Below are positions 10,266-19,255 of a stretch of DNA of 64,000 nt, in pieces (the stretch's first letter is position 1; each line of letters begins with the position of its first letter). Both the position numbers and the translations under genes were made by a program. The stretch is taken from contig OZ020260.1 of the NCBI GenBank assembly GCA_963971285.1, forward strand, positions 4,560,798 through 4,624,797, written 5' to 3'. Origin of the DNA: Astropecten irregularis. Its lineage: Eukaryota; Echinodermata; Asteroidea; Paxillosida; Astropectinidae. Under the pieces are notes generated by a model. It saw nothing but the letters and a program-made list of their open reading frames with translations, made no database searches and was not told the DNA's origin.

Positions 10266-12713
10266 ATGAATCAGTGGCTCGTGGGCTTGCTACTCTGCGC
10301 CTGTGTGGCAGTCATTCTTGCAGGTAAGCACACCAAGTTTGAGTCGGGTGATTTGTCATTATTTGACTTGCAATGCACTCCCAATATTGGCGGGAAACCT
10401 TCTTTGTATTTTCGGTCACTGCCAATAGTTTGCACTGATAAAATAGTCGGGTCGTTGCTGTTTGAAGTTGTTGAATTTAAATGTAGTAGTATACTTCGAG
10501 CCAATGGCACCCCAAATTGGTGGTGCAAGCCGTGACGGTGTCGGTGGTACGTGCTATCTATTTCGACCATGTCCATCAGCAAGTGGTTTGAGGTTCGTTA
10601 TGAGGACTGTCGTATAATAGTAACGGTGCATGTCTTCATACTTGCCGTCCATATTTACGATGCGCAGTAGGGGCGCCAGCGGGTCTATCACGGTGTCATA
10701 CTCCACTGTGTTGAAGTTGATTCATAATGTATAGAATGGCTGCAGATTCACTCCTCTCGTAATCTTTTTCGATGCCTGACGCGTAGGACCGGCACGGCAG
10801 CCACAGCCGCCGGCCTGACAATGATTGCATCATTGGGCAAGACGCTTTGTCACATATTGCTCCTCGTCGCCCAGGCGTAAATGGGTACCTGCGAGGGTAG
10901 AGATGGCTTTGTGGTTTGATTAGCCTCTGTGCACTGAATATGGTAGCCGGGGCTGTATACTCCCCAGGGAGTTGAGATGGTTTCAGGAATGTAAAATATG
11001 GCTCGATGACCAGGGATAATAACATATTTGTATTGCGCAGTAGAGAGCATATTCATAATAGTAGCTGCGCAATTTATTCTGAACTATGCCTTCAAAACAG
11101 CCGACAAAAAAAATCAACAAAACCCTAAAACTATGATTGCCAGTTGCATGAAAAATTATGACCAGTCGCAGTACATCCAGCGCAGAAACGGTGGGTGAGA
11201 ATGTGATCTTTTGAAAGAGAACTTAAACTTGGACCACGCCAAGTTCTGTTTGCAAGTTTAAGGGGCTGACATCTTCATTACTGAACTTTATTATTTTTTT
11301 TTTACTGACTTTGGACATTTCAGAAAAGGAGCAAAACATCGACAAAGCCGTCTGCGAGGCCCTGGCTTTACAAGTCAAGACAGAAGGGTAAGTCGTCTTA
11401 AGATGCTTGCGATGTCTCCCTAACATTTGTCGATGTCAGAGGGACGTGTCGTTACCTTTAAACGCGTTGGCCAATCACAATTCAGTAAATGCGCATGTTT
11501 TCACATGCGCAGTTTGTGGACAAAATTAATGCCACGCATTGTGATTGGCCAACCTGTTGCAAACTCATGGTGGCGCACTATTTTATTGTGAATCGCCCGA
11601 ACTGCACTGTCGGTGGGGTGCCTGGGCTTTGCACATGTGGTTATTTGATGAGTATGAACTGATCTTTACTGATATAAGTTATTGTTGCTTCTGCATGTCC
11701 TGTCAGACATTTTCCTTTAAAGCGATTTAAGTTTTAAGTTGTGTGCTCTCCCCCATTTCAGCAAGAAGCGATGGGACGGTCCGTCGCATAGGTTCTGTGG
11801 ATCCACTCTGACCGCAAAGCGCAATGCCTACTGCAACTGCCAAGTCGTGCCCAGAAAGAGAGAGTTCAGGCTTTCAGGTAAGATCATTTACGGAGCATCT
11901 CCACGAATGCCTTTCCTACGGTGCTCCACGAGTGCCATTCCACTTATCCAGATAACCACATAATTTATCTCGCCAAGTTGATTTATCAAGCCTTAAAAGT
12001 CAACTCGACTTATCGAGACATTTCCGGGCAAGATGAATAAGTAAAAACTAAGAGGTCGACACTATCCTGATAATTTTACTTCTCGCCAAGACGACTTACT
12101 GAAACAAATTATGTTGACATGTTCTGATAATTAAAACGCAAAGTCGACTTACTGAAAGGAGAGAGTTGACCTCTCCTAATAGTGGAATCGAATCATAGGG
12201 CGTTTACGAAACGCCGGAGGCTCAGGCTCAGGCTCCGGCTCCATTTCGTGAATCTATTCTAAAATAAAGGGTATCAAATTAGAGGCTTTTGGCTGCGGTT
12301 CGGAAGTTGATTGTCTGGTTTGAAAAAACAAAAACAGAGCTTCAGCTTCAATGAAAAACCACAACCTATATTTTCAGCATATTGAATGACGGAGTTGGAG
12401 CCTAAGCCTGAGCCTGGGCCTGAGCCTGAGCCTCCGTTTCGTAAGCCCCCATAGTGACCGATTGACAGACTGTGACCGTTCATTGCAGAAGACGGTCAGC
12501 ATTTGCAGTCAAAACTAATATCAATCTGTCCACTTGGAGTGAAGGCCTAAATAACTAAGTGTGATCTGATTATTTTTTTTCATCTCGACAGAGTTCCTTC
12601 CTTCGGCCAAGGCTAATAACTTCCTGTCAGGCCGTGGCATAGCCAAGAGAAGCCTGTCTGAGGAATGCTGCAACGAGGGTTGCTACTGGGAGGAAATTGA
12701 GGAGGTCTGCTAA
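10266..12713 (+). CDS. Insulin-like peptide precursor, eight-cysteine type (ILP-B)
   Basis: Secreted insulin-superfamily precursor, 119 aa in four exons: 10266-10323, 11324-11387, 11762-11877, 12592-12713 (phases 1, 2, 1). Signal peptide MNQWLVGLLLCACVAVILA. Exon 2 has IDKAVC (Cys30). Exon 3, the B chain, has RFCGSTLTAKRNAYCNC (Cys53, 65, 67) preceded by a KKR site at the exon junction and followed by PRKRE. Exon 4 has GIAKRSL, then the A chain ECCNEGCYWEEIEEVC (Cys105, 106, 110, 119). The phase-1 intron between B and A is the one typical of insulin genes. The start is favoured by its TATA box and hydrophobic leader. Six cysteines follow the insulin spacing; Cys30 and Cys67 are extra. Closest to ILP-A across the A-chain exon. 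Introns contain two foldback elements. Physiological role cannot be read from sequence. Confidence 0.93.
11455..11601. mobile_element. Foldback element, CCAATCACAA family
   Basis: GTTGGCCAATCACAATTC on the left, GCATTGTGATTGGCCAA then GGTGGCGCACTATT on the right. Lies in ILP-B intron 2. The left outer arm is shorter than in the copy at 1014-1205. Confidence 0.75.
12198..12450. mobile_element. Foldback element, GTTTACGAAAC/GGCTCAGG family
   Basis: Left arm GGGCGTTTACGAAACGCCGG then repeats of AGGCTC; right arm GAGCCTCCGTTTCGTAAGCC. Related copy at 22185-22420 and a single arm at 17380-17412. Lies in ILP-B intron 3. Confidence 0.75.
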
Positions 12714-12913
12714 GCCTCTTATACCAGGAGGAACATGGATATCATCGGATTGAACGGACTTTGATACCGAATCAAGGAATTCTCGCTTACCCTTTTTCGG
12801 CTTTTGCTTTTGTTTCTTTTGGTTTTTTTTCTGCTTAGCAAAATCGGAAACTTCAATTATAGTTTGGATTTAAAAGAATGATACCTTATATATTATTTTA
12901 AAGATTAAGACAA

Positions 12914-13350
12914 GGGGTGCGTTCCGCTTACGCGAACGTTGCCAACGTACGCCAACGTTTGCAAACAATTTCGGGTGGAACGAGTTGTGCGCCGCCAACG
13001 TTGGCGGGCGTTAGCAACAATCCGCGAACATATTTCTGAGATGTTCGCGGATCATTTAAAAATGGCCGATACTTCCAAGATGGCGGAAAAGTAAGTAGAC
13101 GACGAATTGTTTTTATGACGAAAGTAAAAGGAAGTAGGCCTAGAAAGTTAAGATTGAACATTTAATATTGCAATCTCCTCAATTATTTGGGATGCGGCAA
13201 GCCATACAATTTCATAACTACTGTCACTAGTGTCACGACTGGACGCCGCCATTTTGACGTTGTGTTGCCGGCGCGCTCACAATCGGTTCCGGTTGTACGC
13301 AAACGTTGCCGCTAACGTTGAGACATGTTCGCGCAAGCGGAACGCAGCCC
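12914..13350. mobile_element. Foldback element, GTGCGTTCCGCTT family
   Basis: GGGGTGCGTTCCGCTTACGC at the left and GCGCAAGCGGAACGCAGCCC at the right; internal AACGTT-rich blocks. It lies between the ILP-B stop codon and the AATAAA at 13605, so it may be transcribed inside the ILP-B 3' UTR. Confidence 0.75.
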
Positions 13351-13604
13351 AGGTATGTAGTGAAACAAATACTGAAAACTTGATGGTGCATGTTATTTTG
13401 GAAAGGTATATATTAATCAATGGCAAAATGCTGCCTCAATGACACTACCTAATTAACTGACCCGTTACTTTGCTGTGGCCGTAATTTTGAGCTTATGATT
13501 ATTTTTATTAATTGATCTCGAAATATACTAGATTTGACGTTTTGATTTCGAACCAAATTTTATTTGTACAAATGTAAAATTGATGCCATGTGTATAAAGG
13601 TGTG

Positions 13605-13610
13605 AATAAA
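13605..13610 (+). promoter_or_regulatory. Polyadenylation signal, probably ILP-B
   Basis: AATAAA in TGTGAATAAAATGC, about 890 bp after the stop codon at 12713 and the first canonical AATAAA I noticed in that interval. If used, the 3' UTR includes the foldback element at 12914-13350. Confidence 0.45.
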
Positions 13611-13860
13611 ATGCAAAACAGTGATCTTCCATACGATTATACAGCTGGTGATTTAATTCAATGCAAAATTGAAGTCTTTGGTGAAAAGGGATTATAAATT
13701 TTCGTCATTCTTGATGCAAGTTTTTTTCTCAGACACTTCGTGCATGACGTCTCGCCCCAGGAGACACCGTGCCACTTTCCAATAAGCCTTTTGCACATTA
13801 AATCTGAATAAGTATCTGGTACACAGACTTCTTTAATCTCACATAAACACCCCAGTTTGA

Positions 13861-13928
13861 ATTTCACAGACTAAATATACACTGTTGTTATACACGTGAT
13901 ATAGCAACAGTGTCTTAGTCTGGGAAAT
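13861..13928. other. Imperfect hairpin between the convergent ILP genes
   Basis: The left arm ATTTC-a-CAGACTAA...CACTGTTG pairs with CAACAGTG..TTAGTCTG-g-GAAAT across a loop of roughly 17 nt. Each arm is about 25 nt, a size compatible with a small-RNA precursor, but no family is recognised. It lies between the polyadenylation signals of ILP-B and ILP-C. Confidence 0.45.
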
Positions 13929-14016
13929 GGCGTCATCAAAACCCCTCAAACACTATTGAAAATAAACTCACAACATGAAACGGCTCATTTGTATGTTCAT
14001 TGTAAAAAATTATCAA

Positions 14017-14022
14017 TTTATT
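14017..14022 (-). promoter_or_regulatory. Polyadenylation signal, probably ILP-C
   Basis: AATAAA on the minus strand about 400 bp past the ILP-C stop codon (14426). Together with the AATAAA at 13605 it would leave about 400 bp between the two convergent 3' ends. Confidence 0.4.
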
Positions 14023-14425
14023 TGAATTTACAATCTGCAGCAGCTGTATAAATTAACTAAAAACTACAATCCACAACCCTTAGTATATTAAATTACATCA
14101 AATTGAAATAATTATGTGCACAACGGCCCAATTTGGATCCTTGCTAGAGTTTCTTAAAATAGACTTTCAAAAGAGAAGTGTTAATACGTCATCTGACACG
14201 GTAAATCCCGTGCACCTTTTCTCTTTCAACACATCGCAAAATACCCCTTTTCTCTTTAAAATCATTACAGTTTTGGCCGTTTTTTGGAAGGAAGGAAGAA
14301 AGAGTCCACCATGCATGTAAATTCAGTGAAAACAAAAGCCCCAGCTCTGTTAATTCGACTCGCCATTTTGTCGAGTCATCATCGTCGTGTTTCTTCTTTC
14401 ATTCAAGTTCCTGTCTGCAAACTCA

Positions 14426-17400
14426 CTAGCAGTAGTTTGCCAGCTCGTCCCAGTAGCAGCCCCACACGCAGCACTCATTGTGGAGGGATCTCTTGCTGAC
14501 ACGCCCGTTTAAGAATGACAAGGCTTTCTTCCGAGAACGGAATTCTGACGTAAAGAGATAAGAAAAAGAGAAGACGAAACGTTTTATTTTGCAGTCATTT
14601 CTGGTGTATGTTTAAAGGTAATGTCTTGTGGTCTTGCGAAAGTGCATTAACCATTTTTCCCTCAAGAAAAATTTGAGGCTTTGCAAAGTGACAATTGCTA
14701 TGTGGATTGGTTTGCTGAAACACCATAATGTAAGAACCGTACGTACTTTCGCACTTCTATTTCGTTCGCACTTCTCGTAAAGTCTTAACGTTTCGACTAG
14801 CCTGTGTTAGCCCTCATCATCAGGCTAGTCGAAACGTTGAAACCAGGGCCCAATTTCATGGAATCCGTTATCGTTAGGAAAAATTCTTCGCTTACGGTAG
14901 CAGAATTTGTTTGGTTACGGTTAGCGTATTTCACGGAAGGGTTTCCCTTTTGGTAACGGTAAGCAAGGAATTTGTGCAGAATGCATACGACAGCCCGTTA
15001 GCAGTAAATGATCAGGGTTACCCTAGAAATTCTTCGCTAACCGAGAGTCTTGCTTACGGATTCCATGAAATAGATTACAACGCGTAGCAGTGCCCGTAAG
15101 CACAAAAATAGGCTGTAACAGATTCCATGAAATTGGGCCCAGGTGCGGTTCTACGGGGGGGGGGGCCCAAAAATGTTGTCTAGCCCCCAGAAACAATGCA
15201 CGTAGAAAATAATTCTTGAAAATAATTGATTTTTGTCAGTTACCAAGCGCCAATTACATAAAAAAAAAACCGTTGTGTGGGCTTTGTGCATGTTTTTCGA
15301 CCTCTAATAAGACATAGCAGAAGCGAGTGTTAGAAGAACCCAAAATATTGGGTCTTCTAGCCCCCCCCCAAAAAAAAAAAAAAATTATGGCTCTTCTAGC
15401 CCCCCCCCCCCCCAAAAAAAAGAAGAAGAAATATTGGCTCTAGAAATTGAAGTGCGAAAGTACGAACGATTTTTACATGGTGATTCCGCAAAACCGATCC
15501 ACATAATTTTTCCCTCCTAAAATTCGAGGATTTGCGCGTGCATTCTTACCCGAAGCGGTCGGTACCGGCACAACATTACAGCCACAGTAAGCCTCCCTGA
15601 CCTCCTCAAGGTAGGCATCGCAGAAATAATGTATCTGGCCAACAGACTGGGTAGTCATCCTTCGAATCCATGCAAAATCAAATAACAGATAGCAGTTAGC
15701 ACAAATCGAACATAGTTTGATAATTCCTTGTCTATTATACATAATACGGTAACCTTTTGGAAAAGATCGGGGGCCAATTTCACTTCCCTGCTTAGCACAA
15801 AAATTAGCTAACCATGAAATTTCTGTCTTAAGGGGGTATCTCATTGAGCGGCGAATGCTTTATACGAACATTGCGAATTTTGGATTCGCCAATTTCTGAC
15901 GAATGTTGGCGAGTGGAGTGGAGGGGATGGTGTTCTGCCTCGGCCGGGAACTCGGCATGGACCTCCCCTGTCCCCCAAGGGGTCTTAAAGCTAGTATCTC
16001 ACTGAGCGGCGAATGTTTACTGTTTAAGAAATTTCTTGCAACCTTTTTACGAACCCTGGCGAAATCTCAAATTCACTACGTTCGCAAACATTCGCCGCTC
16101 AGTGAGATACCCCCTTTAATAAATACAGGATTAACAAACTAAATTCCCATGTGTTGTGTATCACTTGTGATTGTTCTTTGGCTGTTTTTCGCGGACCATG
16201 AATATCAAATGGAATTGTTAATGGTGGTTTGTTAAGTTGAGCAAGATATTTTGTGCTAAGCACAGTTTTTTGTGCTGAACAGCTCCATGAAATTGGCCCC
16301 AGTAGGCACAGTGGAGTGGAGATGAGGATTTATATATAGCAATGGTATTGGAAGTCTCGTGTTAAAGGTAGAGTACAGAATTTGTAACATAATGTTTCAG
16401 TGTATGAAGATGGTGCTGGTAGAAGCATTTCATTTTGAAACATTTTCTGTATCTTATGAGAAATTAGTCAAACAAAGACCGAAAACAGTTTTGATCTCGG
16501 GGTAAGATAAAAAGCATTCCTTTTTTTGTTTACAAGAAAAACAATTAGTCGGGTTTTCGATATTTTCTCGCGACTCAGAATGTCCAATTGAGCTCAAATT
16601 TTCACAGGTTTGTTATTTTATGTACATGATGGATTAGACAAGTATGAGTGCTGTTCTGCGATCTTTACCAATTGTGTATTAAGGTCTTCGTCGGACATAA
16701 TGAATTTATTATAGTCCACTCACCTTTCTGCCTTGATCCGAGTGGCCAGCGCCGAACACGTGGCGTCGTCGACGGTGACGCTCCCTGAAACGTCAGAAAA
16801 GAGTTATGTCAGGTAACAGCAGCTATATTGCGACTCATGGTGTCACTGACTTTAGGCCTACTTACTTTACCGCCTTTATATTAAATGGACAAGTTTGGAA
16901 CTTTTATGCCAGTTCTTATTTGAGAGTCTAAATATAGCCAAATGGTTCGTTCACATGAAACAAGTTATGTTCCCGCAGCTAGGTATCCGTGCGATTCGCA
17001 GGCAGGTAGTATCATACTTTGAGACCAAAACAGAAATGTTCACAGATTTACGTATAATTACTTACAGGGTATGAAGATGGTGGTGGTAGAAACATACTGT
17101 TAAAATTGTTCCGCCTGGAATGGTGTATACAGTATATCCAGAAATTTAGTAAAACAACGACCTAAAATCTTTTCGATCTTTTAAAAGATCAAAAATAAAA
17201 GAGAAAAGACTTAAGAAATACTGTGGCCGTTTTTCGCTGTTTTCTCAAAAAGTGGGCACCGTATGGGACTGAAAATTTGTACAGATGACTATTACTGTAT
17301 CGTCCTTGATATTTTTGCCCATGAATCTGTATTTCTTTGAGAAAAACCAATGTATGATACTACCTTTAACACAACACTAAGGGCGTTTACGAAACGGAGG

Positions 17401-17918
17401 CTCAGGCTCTCCCTATTCCTCCCACAATGCAACGCGCTAAACGAACCGTGACGTCATTAAGACATAGGTCTATTAGGCCTATAATAGCACAAACATAGGA
17501 TGTAACTTTTCGATTTAAACAACGTTTAAGTTAAATATCATTTTTTTATTAGTCGTGGTTTTGCTTTTTCAAAAGTAGCGTGGGTCTACGCCAACTGCAT
17601 CTAACCAAATCTACATGTACTTATTAAAAAACGTCAAAAAACCTATAAGACTTGGCAATCCGTTTGGTGAGCTTCACAGACCCACATAGTACAGACCAAG
17701 AAAAAAAACCCAATCAACCCTCCCCAAAACACAACTCAAAAACAGGCTACGTTTTTCTTCTGACAGATTGCAAAAAAGCCTATAAACCCCGACAACAAGC
17801 GTTCTCTTTGATAAGTGTTTCCTACTCTCTAACTTTATTTCACTTGGGACACACTCAGCTTACCTGCCACCGCCAAGACGAGCGCACAAAACCACAGAGC
17901 GAGCACAAAGCGAGTCAT
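14426..17918 (-). CDS. Insulin-like peptide precursor, eight-cysteine type (ILP-C)
   Basis: Insulin-superfamily precursor, 114 aa in four exons: 17918-17864, 16784-16724, 15659-15550, 14544-14426 (phases 1, 2, 1). Signal peptide MTRFVLALWFCALVLAVA. Exon 2: VDDATC (Cys28). Exon 3, B chain: YFCDAYLEEVREAYCGC (Cys52, 64, 66). Exon 4: SRKK and SKRSL processing sites, then A chain ECCVWGCYWDELANYC (Cys100, 101, 105, 114). The open frame continues upstream to an ATG at 18092, but the TATA box at 18032 and the hydrophobic leader favour 17918. Unlike its paralogues it has no dibasic site between Cys28 and the B-chain core, and its B chain (Leu, Val, Glu, Tyr) looks more insulin-like. The exon-3 acceptor (GAAG) has a weak pyrimidine tract and is the least certain junction. 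Introns are full of nested transposons. Confidence 0.92.
14846..15140. mobile_element. Foldback element, GGGCCCAATTTCATGGAATC family
   Basis: Perfect terminal inversion: GGGCCCAATTTCATGGAATC at the left, GATTCCATGAAATTGGGCCC at the right; interior with AATTCTTCGCTTACGG and its inverse. Non-coding MITE nested in the foldback at 14615-15530. Confidence 0.85.
15140..15445. mobile_element. Decayed hAT-like MITE (CAGGCGCGG family)
   Basis: Starts CAGGTGCGGTTCTACGG and carries the same interior as 2597-2904: TTGTCTAGCCCCC, AAGCGAGTGTTAGAAGAACC and long C and A runs. The right end stops at GGCTCTAGAAATTG, so the terminal CGCGCCTG is lost and no target duplication can be shown. Confidence 0.75.
15769..16300. 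mobile_element. CTTAGCACAAAA foldback interrupted by a TTAA MITE
   Basis: Left piece 15769-15831 (GGCCAATTTCA, TGCTTAGCACAAAAATTAGC, ATGAAATTTCTGTCTTAA) and right piece 16116-16300 (GTATCACTTGTGATTGTTCT to AGCTCCATGAAATTGGCCCC). Removing 15832-16119 restores a family member like the copies at 32215 and 57795. In ILP-C intron 2. Confidence 0.85.
15832..16115. mobile_element. TTAA MITE, GGGGGTATCTCA family
   Basis: Termini GGGGGTATCTCATTGAGCGG and CCGCTCAGTGAGATACCCCC, flanked by TTAA at 15828-15831 and again at 16116-16119. Since the host element normally has a single TTAA there, this is direct evidence for a TTAA target duplication. Internal duplicate of CTCACTGAGCGGCGAATG near 15997. Confidence 0.88.
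16360..16690. mobile_element. Divergent relative of the GGTAGTATCATAC family
   Basis: AAAGGTAGAGTACAGAATTTG, then GTATGAAGATGGTGCTGGTA, TTTTGATCTCGGGGTAAGAT, TGAGCTCAAATTTTCACAGG, ending with TTTACCAATTGTGTATTAA. A similar copy lies at 50695-51245. In ILP-C intron 2. Confidence 0.6.
17004..17365. mobile_element. TTAA MITE (GGTAGTATCATAC family), full copy
   Basis: Starts AGGTAGTATCATACTTTGAG, ends ATGATACTACC followed by TTTAA; central TTCGATCTTTTAAAAGATCA. The right flank is TTAA; the left flank (GGC) has lost it. In ILP-C intron 1. Confidence 0.82.
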
Positions 17919-18031
17919 CGGATAATGATGGTGCCAGATCATCCTCCGCGGGAAAACAGAAACGATGCAGCTAGTTGTTCCCCGGACCACACCGAAGAGA
18001 ACACTGCCAGGCCCCGTGTACTCACCGTCAG

Positions 18032-18038
18032 TTTTATA
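18032..18038 (-). promoter_or_regulatory. TATA box of ILP-C
   Basis: Minus strand TATAAAAC, about 115 bp upstream of the ATG at 17918. Parallel to the TATA boxes of the two paralogues; it argues against the upstream in-frame ATG at 18092. Confidence 0.65.
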
Positions 18039-18720
18039 GACCACCGTACATCCACTTGAAATTCTCCGCACTCGGAAGACAAAATACCTCAAGTGGTACC
18101 CAGCCTACGCTTCCGTTACTCGACACGGATGGCTGATTCGTGAACCAACTAAACTACGTATGCCATACCAGCAAATTTCACTGTCAATTTCCACAAGCAG
18201 GGACGACCGTGGTCCTTAATTATTACAGCAAAGCTGGGGGCTTAGTTTTCCGTTTTATGTTTAGATTTTGAAGACACCTTCAGGAGTGGGCTTGATGAAA
18301 ATTCAATTTCGTTGAAGGAGAAACTAATCCATACTGAGATTAGTTGAAGGCAACTTATTAACGATAAACCGAGCTATTTTGCTTTGCAATTGGCGCGACA
18401 TGACGCCACACTCAGGGCTAATGATCTCACGTAGGCCATAATCCATAAACTGTAGGTGAGAAGTTAATGGGTTTCTGATCATAATTATTATTTTTCACAC
18501 ACATAATAATTTTTTAACGTGCATGAAAAGGGCATTTAAACATTGGTAACAAAACAAAACAGAAATATTCACATATTTACGTAAAACTTACAGGGAATAA
18601 AGACGGTAATGATAGAAACATACTGTGATTTTCTTCTTGCCTGAAATGCTGTATTTATCCGGAAAAGAGTAAAATCAAAAACTGTTTTGAGCTTGGCAAG
18701 ATAAAAAAGACTAAAACAAC

Positions 18721-18833
18721 TAGTATTCCCAGACGGTCTCCCATTCAAGTACTAATCAAGCCCGATGTTGATTTACATCGGTGATCGGACGAAAACCGGT
18801 GTATTCAACGTAGTATGGTCATAGGCATTTACA
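18721..18833 (-). pseudogene. 5S rRNA-derived pseudogene or SINE fragment
   Basis: The minus strand reads as a diverged 5S rRNA: GCCTATGACCATACTACGTT, GAATACACCGGTTTTCGTCC, GATCACCGATGTAAATCAAC, ATCGGGCTTGATTAGTACTT, GAATGGGAGACCGTCTGGGA. Nearly the whole 120-nt molecule is present with roughly ten substitutions against the metazoan consensus as I remember it. It directly abuts a truncated TTAA element, so it is either a dispersed copy or the head of a 5S-derived SINE. Confidence 0.85.
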
Positions 18834-18881
18834 TGTGAAGAATGCGAAAACTTAAAGTATTAAAAATATAGGGCCTTTACG

Positions 18882-19090
18882 CAGTGGCGTCACCAAGGGG
18901 GGGCCAGGGGGGGGGGCACGTGCCCATCCCCCCCCCCCCCCCTGGAAAACCTCGTGCCCCCCCGCGTGCCCCCCCATTTGAGATTTGGGTTGGTGAAAAA
19001 AAATATAATATATATTATTGTAGTGCCCCCCAACAATTGCAAGTGCCCCCCTTGTGCCCCCCCAGACTCAAAAGTCTGGTGACGCCACTG
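18882..19090. mobile_element. hAT-like MITE, CAGTGGCG family (copy 1)
   Basis: Termini CAGTGGCGTCACCA and GGTGACGCCACTG, flanked by a perfect 8-bp target duplication, CCTTTACG (18874-18881 and 19091-19098). Interior rich in G/C runs separated by CACGTGCC and by TGAGATTTGGGTTGG. The second copy at 39812-40012 is in opposite orientation. Confidence 0.93.
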
Positions 19091-19102
19091 CCTTTACGAC
19101 AC

Positions 19103-19255
19103 CAGGGGCCCATTTCACTAACGCTTTGCGATCATCGTAAAGCCCAAATCCATCGCTAAACGGAAAATTGCTATGCAAAGTAGCGATCGATTTTCTGTTT
19201 AGCGATGGATTTGGGCTTTACGATGATCGCAAAACGTTAGTGAAATCGGCTCCTG
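19103..19255. mobile_element. Foldback element with 70-bp arms (CGATCATCGTAAAGCCC)
   Basis: GGGGCCCATTTCACTAACGC, then TTGCGATCATCGTAAAGCCC and ATCGCTAAACGGAAAAT on the left, the inverse on the right, ending GTGAAATCGGCTCCTGG. The arms are nearly perfect. Nested in the element at 18871-19463. Confidence 0.85.

Larger units (their letters stand above)
14615..15530. mobile_element. Foldback element split by two later insertions
   Basis: Outer arms: TTTGAGGCTTTGCAAAGTGACAATTG-type sequence, then GTACTTTCGCACTTCTATTT and CGTTTCGACTAGCCTG on the left, and GAAGTGCGAAAGTACGAACG then GATCCACAT on the right. The same family is intact at 60955-61205. The centre here is occupied by the elements at 14846-15140 and 15140-15445. 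All lies in ILP-C intron 3. Confidence 0.75.

Noticed and set aside
10266..10535. 89-codon frame as a complete small secreted protein
   Set aside because: Only the first 58 nt are coding; GTAAGC follows directly and the frame joins in phase to three downstream insulin-like exons, as in the two paralogues.
1747..17918. Relaxin-type gonad-stimulating peptide
   Set aside because: A-chain spacing fits all insulin-superfamily members, but the B chains lack the relaxin RxxxRxxI cassette and have an additional C-x-C cysteine, so a relaxin assignment is not supported.
17652..18059. 135-codon plus-strand frame
   Set aside because: Overlaps the ILP-C signal-peptide exon and promoter on the other strand; composition is not protein-like and no splice partners were found.
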